Shown: positions 43,465 through 52,084 of the stretch, in pieces
Layout of the letters: every line of letters begins with the position of its first letter
Numbering within the stretch: the first letter of the stretch is position 1
Notes under the pieces: model-generated
The model's database searches: none
What the model was told of the DNA's origin: nothing
What the model saw: the letters and a program-made list of their open reading frames with translations, nothing else
From: Bog-473 sp963809825
Lineage (GTDB): Bacteria; Actinomycetota; Acidimicrobiia; Acidimicrobiales; RAAP-2
NCBI GenBank assembly: GCA_963809825.1
Contig: CAWELJ010000005.1
Coordinates: 62,001 to 126,000 of the forward strand
Direction of reading: 5' to 3'
Length of the DNA: 64,000 nt
Made by a program: the position numbers and the translations under genes

Positions 43465-44543
43465 GCGGCATTCACCACTTCGTTCCCGTCCTGCACCGCG
43501 GCGATGCAGTGGGGCGCCACACCCTCCGTCTGCGTGACGCCAGCCGTGCCCGGGGGTTCGTGTCGGAGATTTATGTCGACACGGTCGATCCCGAGACGGC
43601 GGAGGACACTGCGCCTGTGCTGTCCTATGCAGGAGCTGCCGAGCGGGGCGACGTCGTGGTCTATCAGTTCGCCACGGCGTCGGCGATGGCGCCCTGGCTG
43701 GCGGGCCGCACCGAGACGCTCGTCGTCAACTATCACAACATCACGCCGCCCGAACTGATGGCGCCGTGGGACAACCACCTCGCTCTCGGACAGTTGCGGG
43801 CCCAGCGGGATCTGCGGCTGCTGGCACCCCGGACCACCCTGGCGGTGGCCGACTCGGCCTACAACCGGGCGCACCTGGCCGCGGCCGGCTTCGCGTCCAC
43901 GGCGGTGATCCCGCCGTCGGCCGCCCTCGACCCGGCCCTCACCTCGGTGCCCATCCGACCCGATCCGCCCGGTGGGCGCGGCGCCCGCTGGCTCGCCGTC
44001 GGCCGGGTGTCTCCCAACAAGGCGCTCGAGGGCACCATCGCCGCGCTGGCCGTCGCCCGGGCCCACCGCGATCCCGCGGCGACGCTGCTGATCATCGGGA
44101 AGCCCGCCACGGACTCCTATGTCGCCGCCCTGCACCGCTACGTGGCCGAGCTGGGACTCGCCGACGCCGTCACGTTCGCCGGGCACGCACGCGACGAGAC
44201 GGTCGCGTCCGCCTATGCCGCAGCCGATGTCCTCGTCGTCACCTCCGAACACGAGGGTTTCTGCGTCCCGGTGGTGGAGGCGATGCGCGCCGGGCTGCCG
44301 GTCGTCGCGTTCGACCGGGGGGCGGTGCCCGAGGTGCTGGGCGGTTCCGGCGCCCTCGTCCGGGACAAGGACCCCTACGCGCTGGCGGCCGCCATCGCTG
44401 CCCTCCTGGCCGACGCGCCCCGCCGGGCCGGCCTGCGCGACGCGGGGCGCCGGCAACTGGCCGAGCTCGATCTCGACTCGGCCGCCGACCGCTTCGTCGG
44501 CCTGCTGGCTGCGTTGGTCGGGGGGAGTGCCCGCTCGGCATGA
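43461..44543 (+). CDS. Glycosyltransferase family 4
   Basis: 360 residues, GT-B fold. SGIHHFVPVLHRGDAVGRHT opens the protein and contains the shared DAxGxHTLxLRD signature. VVNYHNITPPELMAPWDNH follows. The C-terminal domain has WLAVGRVSPNKALEGTIAA and the catalytic E-x7-E in HEGFCVPVVEAMRAGLPVV. The next gene is a tandem paralogue with a nearly identical N-terminus. GTG overlaps the upstream stop by 4 nt, and the stop overlaps the next ATG by 4 nt (ATGA). Confidence 0.9.
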   Translation: MSGIHHFVPVLHRGDAVGRHTLRLRDASRARGFVSEIYVDTVDPETAEDTAPVLSYAGAAERGDVVVYQFATASAMAPWLAGRTETLVVNYHNITPPELMAPWDNHLALGQLRAQRDLRLLAPRTTLAVADSAYNRAHLAAAGFASTAVIPPSAALDPALTSVPIRPDPPGGRGARWLAVGRVSPNKALEGTIAALAVARAHRDPAATLLIIGKPATDSYVAALHRYVAELGLADAVTFAGHARDETVASAYAAADVLVVTSEHEGFCVPVVEAMRAGLPVVAFDRGAVPEVLGGSGALVRDKDPYALAAAIAALLADAPRRAGLRDAGRRQLAELDLDSAADRFVGLLAALVGGSARSA

Positions 44544-45595
44544 GCGGCATCCACCAGTTCGTCCCGATGCTCCACCGCGGCGACGCCGTCGGGCGCCACA
44601 CGCTGCGCCTGCGCGACGTCCTGGCCGAACGCGGCATCGCGTCGCGGATCTACGTCGAGCGGGCAGACCCTGAGACAGAGTCCGAAACGCTCCCGTACAC
44701 GGCCTATGCCGATACGGCCGAGCGTGGGGACGTGCTGGTGTACCAGTTCGCCACCGCGTCGGCGTTGGCGCCGTGGCTGGCGGGCCGCACCGAAACGCTC
44801 GCCGTGAACTATCACAACGTGACCCCGCCGGAGTTCTACGCCGCCTGGGACAATGCGATGGCGCGCCACCAGCTGCTGGCCCAGATGCAGCTGCGCCGGC
44901 TGGCGACCCGCTGCTCGCTCGGCCTCGCCGTCTCGGCCTTCAACGAGGCGGAGCTGCGCGAGGCGGGCTATGGCCGCACGGCGGTGGTCCCGCCGGCCGC
45001 CATCGTGCCGATCGGGGCCGGCACCGCGAACGCCGCGCCACCGGGTCCCATCTCTCGCTGGCTCAGCGTCGGCCGCCTCGCCCCCAACAAAGGCGTCGAG
45101 TACGCCGTGATGGGGCTCCTCGTCGCCCGGACCCATCACGACCCCGGGACCACCCTGACCGTCGTCGGCCGGCCCGTCGTGCCCCCCTACACGACGGCAC
45201 TGCAGCGCTTCATCGACGACCTGGGACTGCGCGACGCCGTGACGTTCACCGGCCTGCTCAGCGACGCCGAATTGGCCGCCACCATGGCCGCATCCGGCGT
45301 GCTCGTCGTCACCTCCCAGCACGAGGGCTTCGGCGTGCCCGTGCTCGAAGCCATGTCCCTCGGCGTCCCGGTGGTGGCCAACCGGGCCGGCGCCCTGCCC
45401 GAGGTGGTAAGGGACGGAGGGCTGCTGGTCGACGCCACGGACCCGTGGGTGCTCGCCGGCGCAGCCGCCAGCGTGGTCTCCGACAAGGACCTGCAGGCGT
45501 CGCTGACGGCAGCGGCGGCGCGCCGTGTGTCGGACCTGAACCTGGCGTCGGCCGGCGAGCGAGCAGTGGACCTGATGGCCGCGCTCCGCTCCTGA
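44540..45595 (+). CDS. Glycosyltransferase family 4, tandem paralogue
   Basis: 351 residues. It starts SGIHQFVPMLHRGDAVGRHT, nearly the same as the upstream gene, then VNYHNVTPPEFYAAWDNAMA. The C-terminal domain has WLSVGRLAPNKGVEYAVMG and HEGFGVPVLEAMSLGVPVV with the E-x7-E motif. Duplication of the neighbour followed by divergence is likely, so the two may add different sugars. Its ATG overlaps the upstream stop. It is convergent with the GT4 gene at 45630. Confidence 0.9.
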   Translation: MSGIHQFVPMLHRGDAVGRHTLRLRDVLAERGIASRIYVERADPETESETLPYTAYADTAERGDVLVYQFATASALAPWLAGRTETLAVNYHNVTPPEFYAAWDNAMARHQLLAQMQLRRLATRCSLGLAVSAFNEAELREAGYGRTAVVPPAAIVPIGAGTANAAPPGPISRWLSVGRLAPNKGVEYAVMGLLVARTHHDPGTTLTVVGRPVVPPYTTALQRFIDDLGLRDAVTFTGLLSDAELAATMAASGVLVVTSQHEGFGVPVLEAMSLGVPVVANRAGALPEVVRDGGLLVDATDPWVLAGAAASVVSDKDLQASLTAAAARRVSDLNLASAGERAVDLMAALRS

Positions 45596-45629
45596 CCTGG
45601 ACCTCGTCCGCCTGCGGCCGCGTCAGCGA

Positions 45630-46712
45630 TCAGGACGTCCCCACGGCCGCCTGGACGAGGGACACGAACCGTCGCGTCGAGGCGGCCAGGTCGAAGCTGG
45701 CCGCCCGCTCCCGGCCCGCCGCCGTGAGCACCCCGCGCAGCCTCCCGTCGCTGAGCACCCGGCCCACGGCCGCCGCGAACGGCACGGCGGACTTGTCGGG
45801 CAGCACCAGGCCCGCGCCGCCGACCGTTTCGGGGACCGCCGTGACGCCGTAGGCGACGATGGGCACGCCGTGGCCCATCGCCTCGGCCAGGGGGACGCAG
45901 AAGCCCTCGTGGTCCGAGGCGCAGACGAAGACGTCGGCCGCCCGGTAGTAGGCCTCGAGCTCGGCGCCGGTCACCGAGCCGGGCAGGAGCGCGACGCCGG
46001 TGAGGCCCAGCTCTTCGATGAAGGCACGCAGCGCCGGCTCGTAGGCGACGCCCAACGGCGAGCCGACCATGTGGAGCCGGGCGGCGGGGTCGTCGGTGCG
46101 GCGGAGGACCTCGAGCATCTTGACGAGGTCGTGCGGGGCCTTGTGGGGCGAGATCTTCCCCACGTAGAGCAGGTCGGCCCCACCGTCGCGCTCCTTGCGC
46201 CGGGCCAGGGTGGCGGCCAGCTCGGGATCGGGCTCGTCACTCTTGGCCTGCATGTCGATCAGCAACGGGACGACCGCGGTGCCCCGGTAACCGAGCGCCT
46301 GCAGCTCCGACTCGTTGAACGCGGAGTCGGCGACGGCGAAGCGGCTCTGCGGCGCGAGGCGCCCCAGCTGCGTGCGACCGAGCGCGACCTCGTAGGCCAC
46401 AGCGGGCTCCCAGTCGCGCAGCAGCTCGGCCGGCGTGATGTTGTGATAGTTGACGAGCTTGGGCTCGGCCCGCGCCGCCAGGATGTCGTACACCGGGCTC
46501 CCGATGGAGGCTTGATACAGCAGCCAGCGGTCGCGCCCGGAGCGGCCGAGCTCTGTCACGGGCCGACCCTCGTGCGCCACGTCGGGCGTGTGGCTCCCGT
46601 AGAAGACGTCCGAGTCGATGCCCACGGCGCGCAACCCGTCACGCAGGTTCAAGGTGTGCACCCCGATGGCGTCGCGGCTGGCGAGCGACGGTATGACCTG
46701 GTCGACCCGCAC
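45630..46712 (-). CDS. Glycosyltransferase family 4
   Basis: 360 residues. RVDQVIPSLASRDAIGVHTL begins the protein and gives the shared DAxGxHTLxLRD signature; LVNYHNITPAELLRDWEPA follows. GADLLYVGKISPHKAPHDLV and HEGFCVPLAEAMGHGVPIV complete a GT4 enzyme with the E-x7-E motif. GTG 46712 is preferred: TACACT lies 8 nt upstream and the protein then aligns with the neighbours' starts; the frame is open further back to 47282. Divergent from the SpoIID gene. Confidence 0.88.
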   Translation of the reverse strand: MRVDQVIPSLASRDAIGVHTLNLRDGLRAVGIDSDVFYGSHTPDVAHEGRPVTELGRSGRDRWLLYQASIGSPVYDILAARAEPKLVNYHNITPAELLRDWEPAVAYEVALGRTQLGRLAPQSRFAVADSAFNESELQALGYRGTAVVPLLIDMQAKSDEPDPELAATLARRKERDGGADLLYVGKISPHKAPHDLVKMLEVLRRTDDPAARLHMVGSPLGVAYEPALRAFIEELGLTGVALLPGSVTGAELEAYYRAADVFVCASDHEGFCVPLAEAMGHGVPIVAYGVTAVPETVGGAGLVLPDKSAVPFAAAVGRVLSDGRLRGVLTAAGRERAASFDLAASTRRFVSLVQAAVGTS

Positions 46713-46720
46713 GGCCGTGC

Positions 46721-46726
46721 AGTGTA
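46721..46726 (-). promoter_or_regulatory. -10 element of the GT4 gene at 45630-46712
   Basis: TACACT on the minus strand lies 8 nt before GTG 46712. Confidence 0.4.
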
Positions 46727-46785
46727 CCGGCGTGCCCTTCACCCCGATTGCGGCGCCATGCACCAATTTTCCCTGGTCGCGCCGG

Positions 46786-46791
46786 TAGGAT
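46786..46791 (+). promoter_or_regulatory. -10 element of the SpoIID-repeat gene
   Basis: TAGGAT lies 9 nt before GTG 46801, so the mRNA leader would be at most a few bases. Confidence 0.45.
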
Positions 46792-46800
46792 CGACGGATC

Positions 46801-48945
46801 GTGTTGGTCCGAACCCATGGCGCGCGTCCCCGCCCGACCGGGCACCGCTTGCCGAGGGCGGTCGGCGTGCTCCTCCTCCCGGTCGCGTTGGCTGCGCCCG
46901 CCGCCCTGTTCGGCCCGGCGTCCACCGCGGCGGCCGGCCTCGGCGCACCGGACCGGCCGTCCGTCCCGGCGCTGATCCCGTCTGCGCAGTCGCACGGCTT
47001 GCCCGGCGAATCGACCAACGTCCGGATCGACATGACCGAGAACGACGGCCTCGACGTCATCGTGGCTGCCTCGGGCGGCGGCGTGTCGGCGCCGGGCGTG
47101 CCCGGCGCCGCGGCCGTACGGTTCCACCAGACGGCGGGGACCTGGGAGATCGACACCGGTGCGGGTTGTGCCGGCCCCTGGAGCCAGGTGTCGGGGAACC
47201 AGGGCAGCCCGACGGCATCACCGGTCGGCGGCGGACTCCTGACGTTGTGCGTGGCGAGCGGGAGCCCGACGGTCCACGGCACCCTGACCGCGGTCTACAA
47301 CTCGATCGGCCAGGCGAGGTCGGTCAACACGCTGCCGCTCGAGCAGTACGTGGCCGACACGGTGCCGGGGGAGTCGCCGTCGAGTTGGGCCGGCCTGGGT
47401 GGATCCGGACCCCAGAACATGAACTGGGGCTTCCAGGAGCTCGAGGCCCAGGCCGTGGCCGTCCGCTCCTATGTGCTCTCGGATCTGGGCGGCTACGGAG
47501 GGTACGCCGACACCTGCGATCTCACCTGCCAGACGTACCGCGGCACCCAGTACGAGACGGCGACGAGCCTGGCCGCCGCCAACGACACCGCCGGCCAGGT
47601 GATGGTCATGCCGGGAGGCCAGGTCGCCCCGACCGAGTACTCCGCGTCGACGGGTGGGTACACCTCGAGTGCCGCGAGCGGGCAATCGCCGTTCAACGCC
47701 GTGCCCGACGACGGCGACGCCGTCGCCGGCAACCCCAACCACCACTGGACCACGTCGGTGAGCTCCGCGACCATCGGGTCGACGTGGCCGCAGATCGGCA
47801 CCTTCACCGGATTCGGCGGCGCCACCTCGGATCAGGGTCACCCCTCCGACTTCGGATCCGGGCGGGTGGACACCATCACGCTCGACGGAACCGGGGACCC
47901 CGGCGGCCTCACCATCCAGGGCACCGAGTTCTCCGGCAAGCTCGGGCTCCTCTCGGATCTCTTCACCGCGTCGCAGAGCGGCAGCACCGTGAACATCGCC
48001 GGCCAGGGTTGGGGCCACGGCATCGGGATGGGCCAGTGGGGCGCCCTCGGCTACGCCATCGGCCAGGACAACGGCCAGGGGAACTGGACCTATACGCAGA
48101 TCGTGAACCACTTCTACGCGCCCGCCAATTTGGCCAACCTTCCGACCACCAGCCAGCTGAACGGAGGGGTGGGGGGCTACTGGATCAACGCCACCGACGG
48201 CGGCGTCTTCAGCTTCGGGAATGCGCAGTTCCACGGCAGCACCGGGGGCATGGTGCTCAATCAACCGGTGGTCGGGATGGCCACCACCCACGACGCCGGC
48301 GGCTACTGGGAGGTCGCCACGGACGGGGGCGTCTTCAGCTTCGGGGACGCCCAGTTCCACGGCAGCACCGGGAGCATCCGGCTGAACAAGCCCATGGTGG
48401 GGATGGCCGTGACGCCCGACGGTGGCGGGTACTGGCTCGTCGCATCAGACGGAGGCATCTTCGCCTACGGCGACGCCGGCTTCCACGGCAGCACCGGCAG
48501 CCTCGTTCTCAACAAGCCGGTCATCGGGATGGTGCCCACCCACGACGGATCGGGCTACTGGCTCATCGCGTCGGACGGCGGCGTGTTCGCCTTCGGCGAC
48601 GCCGGCTTCTTCGGCTCGCTGGGCGGCGCCCCCCCGTCGACTGCGCTCGTCGGCGTGGCCCCGACGCCCGACGGCGGCGGGTACTGGGTCCTCGGTGCGA
48701 ACGGCACCGTCTACGACTTCGGCGACGCCCCGCAGGTCGGGATCTCGACCGCCTCGCCCCCGCTGAGCGGCATGCGGAGCCCGATGACGGGGCTGATCCC
48801 GGACTTCACCGGGCAGGGCTTCGAAGCCGTCGATGGTGCCGGCCAGGCCTTTGCCTACGGTGACGCGCCCTACTTCGGTGACATCACGACCGTGGTGAAC
48901 GGGTACTCAGGCCACGCCGTGGGCATCGCCGCCACCCCGGGCTGA
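46801..48945 (+). CDS. Secreted SpoIID/LytB-domain protein with six 42-residue repeats
   Basis: 714 residues. A signal peptide lies at about residues 18-45 (GVLLLPVALAAPAALFGPAS). The SpoIID domain follows: LPLEQYVADTVPGESPSSW, LEAQAVAVRSYVL, TEYSASTGGYTSS and GQGWGHGIGMGQWGALGYA. SpoIID enzymes cleave denuded peptidoglycan glycan strands or stimulate amidases. The last 260 residues hold six repeats of the GYWxVAxDGGVFSFGDAxF type, ending in a degenerate sixth. A cell-wall role outside the membrane is likely. It overlaps the convergent HAD gene by 39 bp. Confidence 0.9.
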   Translation: MLVRTHGARPRPTGHRLPRAVGVLLLPVALAAPAALFGPASTAAAGLGAPDRPSVPALIPSAQSHGLPGESTNVRIDMTENDGLDVIVAASGGGVSAPGVPGAAAVRFHQTAGTWEIDTGAGCAGPWSQVSGNQGSPTASPVGGGLLTLCVASGSPTVHGTLTAVYNSIGQARSVNTLPLEQYVADTVPGESPSSWAGLGGSGPQNMNWGFQELEAQAVAVRSYVLSDLGGYGGYADTCDLTCQTYRGTQYETATSLAAANDTAGQVMVMPGGQVAPTEYSASTGGYTSSAASGQSPFNAVPDDGDAVAGNPNHHWTTSVSSATIGSTWPQIGTFTGFGGATSDQGHPSDFGSGRVDTITLDGTGDPGGLTIQGTEFSGKLGLLSDLFTASQSGSTVNIAGQGWGHGIGMGQWGALGYAIGQDNGQGNWTYTQIVNHFYAPANLANLPTTSQLNGGVGGYWINATDGGVFSFGNAQFHGSTGGMVLNQPVVGMATTHDAGGYWEVATDGGVFSFGDAQFHGSTGSIRLNKPMVGMAVTPDGGGYWLVASDGGIFAYGDAGFHGSTGSLVLNKPVIGMVPTHDGSGYWLIASDGGVFAFGDAGFFGSLGGAPPSTALVGVAPTPDGGGYWVLGANGTVYDFGDAPQVGISTASPPLSGMRSPMTGLIPDFTGQGFEAVDGAGQAFAYGDAPYFGDITTVVNGYSGHAVGIAATPG

Positions 48946-49680
48946 CGCCGCCACGGCGTCCAAGCGCGGGAACCGGCGCAGCCGGCCCAGCGGTCCGAGG
49001 CGGCCGGCGTCGACGCCGTGGTCGGCGGCGTTGAGCAGGCGCAGGTCGCCGCGGCTGTTGCCATAGGCCCACAGGATCGGTTGCTCACCGCCGTTGGTGG
49101 CCAGGAGGCCCATGGAGCGCAGGTGGCCCATGAGGCGGGCGTACTTCTCGGCGCCCCGGCAGTTCTTGCCCTCGTAGCCGCCCGTCAGGATCCCACCACC
49201 GCCCACCGCGAGCCGGGTGGCGACGACGCCGTCCACCCCGAGCTCCTCTCCGGCGGGGCTCACGTAGCACTCGGGCGACGCAGAGACGATGACGGTGTAG
49301 TGGCCCTGCCGGTGGTGCCACTCGAGGCGGCGCCGCGTGTCGTCGCGCAGGTGTCGCTGGAGATGGCGGTGGGCGAAGGACGCCGAGCGGCGGGCGACCT
49401 CGTCGACCGGGAGCCCGCCGAACAGGCGGCCGAACAGCTTCTCCTTCACGTCGTCCGCCGCCGTGCCGCCCACGAGGGCGGCACGCAGCAGGGCCGGGGC
49501 CAGCGGGATCATGGCCCCCAGCACGGGGAGGAGCCCGCGCAGGCTCACCAGGAACGGGAACACGCTGCCGGCATCGGTGAGCGTGCCGTCGAAGTCGAAG
49601 GCGGCGACCGTCGGGCGTCCCGACCCCGCCGGCCCCGCCGCGTCGGGGTCAGTCGATCGCAGAGCCACCGCGGCCCTCAC
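48907..49680 (-). CDS. HAD-IB family phosphatase (SerB-like)
   Basis: 257 residues. HAD motif I is VAAFDFDGTLTDAGSVFPF. A helical cap follows (LGAMIPLAPALLRAALVGG). Motif II is YTVIVSASPECYVSP, then NCRGAEKYARL with a Lys for motif III, and AYGNSRGDLRLLNAADHG with the D-x3-D-like motif IV. Similar proteins dephosphorylate lipid or sugar phosphates; the substrate is unknown. I use GTG 49680; the frame also overlaps the end of the crotonase gene, so a later GTG at 49668 is possible. Confidence 0.85.
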   Translation of the reverse strand: MRAAVALRSTDPDAAGPAGSGRPTVAAFDFDGTLTDAGSVFPFLVSLRGLLPVLGAMIPLAPALLRAALVGGTAADDVKEKLFGRLFGGLPVDEVARRSASFAHRHLQRHLRDDTRRRLEWHHRQGHYTVIVSASPECYVSPAGEELGVDGVVATRLAVGGGGILTGGYEGKNCRGAEKYARLMGHLRSMGLLATNGGEQPILWAYGNSRGDLRLLNAADHGVDAGRLGPLGRLRRFPRLDAVAASARGGGDAHGVA

Positions 49681-50479
49681 CCCCCGCAAATCGTGCCGCT
49701 CCCGCCAGCGTCTCACCGCTGCGAATGACGTCGCGGCCCCGCCGGGCCTCGCCGAGGGCCGCCTCCTCCTCGGTCAGCCCCCACTGCTCCAACACGCTCA
49801 TCCGGTCCGAGCGGAGGCACACCTGGGGGAGGGCGGCCAGCTGGTGCGCCAGCGCCACGGCGGTCGGCAGGGCCTCGCCCGGCTGCACCACCCGGTTCAC
49901 CAGCCCCATGGTGTGCGCCTCGGGTGCTGCGACGGCGCGGCCGGTGAGGATCAGGTCCATGGCTCGGCCGTGGCCCACGATGCGGGGCAGTCGCACGGTA
50001 CCCAGGTCGCACAGCGGCACCCCGAAGCGGCGGCAGAACACCCCGAAGACGGCGTCCTCGGCCGCCACCCGCAGGTCGCACCAGAGCGCGAGCTCTATCC
50101 CGCCGGCGACCGCGTAGCCCTCGACGGCGGCGATGACCGGCTTCGACAGGGTCAGCCGCGTGGGCCCCATCGGGCCCGGCCCGTTGTCGGGTATCGGACG
50201 CCGATCACCCTCGGCCACCGCCTTGAGGTCGGCGCCGGCGCAGAAGGTCCCCTCGGCACCGGCCAGGACGGCCACCGAGCTGGCCTCGTCGCAGTCGAAG
50301 GCCACGAAGGCCTCCCGCAGCTGGTCGGCACAGACGCTGTCGACCGCGTTGCGCCGCTCCGGGCGGTTGATGGTGACGACCGTCACCGGCCCGTCGTGCT
50401 CGACCACCAGCGCTTCCGAGCGGTACGGCGCGTAGGACCCCGCTCCCGTGGGCGCGGCGGCGGACGTCTGGGGGCTCAT
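49649..50479 (-). CDS. Enoyl-CoA hydratase/isomerase (crotonase) family protein
   Basis: 276 residues. PVTVVTINRPERRNAVDSV starts the crotonase domain. The oxyanion hole is seen in GAEGTFCAGADLKAVAEGD and in VAGGIELALWCDLRVAAED. The position of the usual first catalytic Glu is not obviously filled, so the activity (hydratase, isomerase or other) is unclear. Acyl-CoA metabolism is likely. ATG 50479 lies 6 nt after GAGAAT. The 3' end overlaps the HAD start. Confidence 0.88.
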   Translation of the reverse strand: MSPQTSAAAPTGAGSYAPYRSEALVVEHDGPVTVVTINRPERRNAVDSVCADQLREAFVAFDCDEASSVAVLAGAEGTFCAGADLKAVAEGDRRPIPDNGPGPMGPTRLTLSKPVIAAVEGYAVAGGIELALWCDLRVAAEDAVFGVFCRRFGVPLCDLGTVRLPRIVGHGRAMDLILTGRAVAAPEAHTMGLVNRVVQPGEALPTAVALAHQLAALPQVCLRSDRMSVLEQWGLTEEEAALGEARRGRDVIRSGETLAGAARFAGGEGRGGSAID

Positions 50480-50595
50480 GGGGGCATTCTCGCACGACCG
50501 GCCGGGCTGCCCGCACATCGGGTCCGTACCCATACCCTGGTGGAGGGTCCTTTCTGGGCCTCCGGCCCTGGCCGGCACAAATATGACCAATCGTG

Positions 50596-50624
50596 TCGAC
50601 AATTGCCGGGGCAACCGGTAAGGT
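50596..50624 (+). promoter_or_regulatory. Promoter of the peroxiredoxin gene
   Basis: TCGACA (50596-50601), 17 nt, TAAGGT (50619-50624). It predicts a start near 50631 and a leader of about 38 nt with an AGGAGGAG site. Confidence 0.5.
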
Positions 50625-50668
50625 CTCACCCCTCACCACACCGGTATCACGAATTCCAGGAGGAGCAC

Positions 50669-51304
50669 ATGGCAGTACGACTCGGGGACACCGCTCCCGA
50701 CTTCACGGCCGAGACCACCGACGGCACCATCAACTTCCACGAGTGGCTGGGGGACAGCTGGGGCGTCCTGTTCTCGCATCCCAAGGACTTCACCCCGGTC
50801 TGCACCACCGAGCTAGGGGCGTTCTCCAAGGCCAAGCCGGAGTTCGACAAGCGCAACGCCAAGCTGATCGGCCTGTCGGTGGACTCGGTCGAGTCGCACA
50901 AGGGCTGGGCAGGGGACATCGAGGAGACCCAGGGCTCGGCCCTGGCCTTCCCGCTGATCGGCGACGAGGACCGCAAGGTGGCGGACCTCTACGACATGAT
51001 CCACCCCAACGCCAACGACACCCTCACGGTTCGCTCGGTGTTCATCATCGGGCCGGACAAGAAGGTCAAGCTGACGCTGACCTACCCGGCTTCGACCGGG
51101 CGGAACGTCGACGAGATCATCCGCGTCCTCGACTCCCTCCAGCTGACGGCCGACTACTCGGTCGCCACGCCGGTCAACTGGACCGACGGCGACGACGTCA
51201 TCATCGTCCCGGCCCTCAGCGACGACGACGCCAAGGGCCGTTTCCCCAAGGGCTGGAAGGCCCTCAAGCCCTACCTGCGGGTGACGCCTCAGCCCAACCG
51301 CTGA
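50669..51304 (+). CDS. 1-Cys peroxiredoxin (Prx6-like)
   Basis: 211 residues. VRLGDTAPDFTAETTDGTIN opens the thioredoxin fold; the peroxidatic Cys is Cys45 in SHPKDFTPVCTTELG. LIGLSVDSVESHKGWAGDIE and RKVADLYDMIHPNA are typical of Prx6. The C-terminal GWKALKPYLRVTPQP lacks a resolving Cys, so it is the 1-Cys type. It reduces hydroperoxides in the cytoplasm. A strong AGGAGGAG site lies just before the ATG, and a perfect 13-bp terminator hairpin follows. High codon bias suggests strong expression. Confidence 0.95.
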   Translation: MAVRLGDTAPDFTAETTDGTINFHEWLGDSWGVLFSHPKDFTPVCTTELGAFSKAKPEFDKRNAKLIGLSVDSVESHKGWAGDIEETQGSALAFPLIGDEDRKVADLYDMIHPNANDTLTVRSVFIIGPDKKVKLTLTYPASTGRNVDEIIRVLDSLQLTADYSVATPVNWTDGDDVIIVPALSDDDAKGRFPKGWKALKPYLRVTPQPNR

Positions 51305-51338
51305 TTCCAAGCCGACGCCCGCCACGCGGGCAACCTCT

Positions 51339-51370
51339 CGAACGGGCCGGCCTGCGGGCCGGCCCGTTCG
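51339..51370 (+). terminator. Terminator of the peroxiredoxin gene
   Basis: CGAACGGGCCGGC (51339-51351) pairs perfectly with GCCGGCCCGTTCG (51358-51370) around a 6-nt loop. Located 34 bp after the stop. Confidence 0.7.
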
Positions 51371-51472
51371 CGTCCACGGGCTGGTCGTCGGGGCCCATCG
51401 TCACAACCGCGGGCGAGAATCGAGACGGCGGGCGCCGGTGCCCGGCCGCCCGCACGACGAGAGGAGAGGACC

Positions 51473-52072
51473 GTGAACGAAGCAGAGGTGTTCGTGCTGG
51501 CCGACCGGGCCCTGGCCGCGTTGGTCGCCCGCATCCGGCCCGAGCAGTGGGACATGGCCATGCCCCCGACCTTCGCCCGCCGCGGGTCCGACGAGGTGCC
51601 GACGTTGCGTGGCATCATCGGCTACCACGCCTACGACGACGCCTGGGTGCCCGACATGCTGGCCGGCCGCACCATGGAGGAGGCGGGCGCCACGAAGTTC
51701 GACGGTGACCTCCTGGGCGACACCCCCGCCCAGCGCTTCGAGGAGATCGCCGCCGCCGCTTGTGACGCCGCCGCCGCGGTGACCGACTTCGACGCGCCGG
51801 CCCACCTGTCCTTCGGCGAGTTCACCGTCCGGGAGTACTTCTGGCAGATCAACTCGTTCCGTGGCTTGCGGGCGCACGACATCGCCAAGGCGATCGGGGT
51901 CGAGCCCGCGCTGCCGCCCGAGCTCGTCCAGGGCATCTGGGACGAGGTGAGTCCCCACGCGGAGGAGTGGCGCACCCTGGGCGTCTTCTCGGCGGCGGTC
52001 CCGGTGCCCGACGGCGCGCCGCTGCTGGACCGCCTGCTCGGCCTCACCGGCCGGGACCCGGACGGCTCCTGA
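51473..52072 (+). CDS. TIGR03086-type DinB-like protein
   Basis: 199 residues of the mycothiol-maleylpyruvate-isomerase-like family. EVFVLADRALAALVARIRPE is the first helix, LRGIIGYHAYDDAWVPDML has the first histidine and INSFRGLRAHDIAKAIG the C-terminal histidine region. The function is unassigned. AGAGGAG precedes the GTG by 6 nt. Convergent with the acyl-CoA synthetase gene. Confidence 0.75.
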   Translation: MNEAEVFVLADRALAALVARIRPEQWDMAMPPTFARRGSDEVPTLRGIIGYHAYDDAWVPDMLAGRTMEEAGATKFDGDLLGDTPAQRFEEIAAAACDAAAAVTDFDAPAHLSFGEFTVREYFWQINSFRGLRAHDIAKAIGVEPALPPELVQGIWDEVSPHAEEWRTLGVFSAAVPVPDGAPLLDRLLGLTGRDPDGS

Positions 52073-52084
52073 ACCGACCCCCGC

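Noticed and set aside
49337..50668. Upstream in-frame extension of the peroxiredoxin
   Set aside because: It is antisense to the crotonase and HAD genes; the promoter and AGGAGGAG site define ATG 50669.
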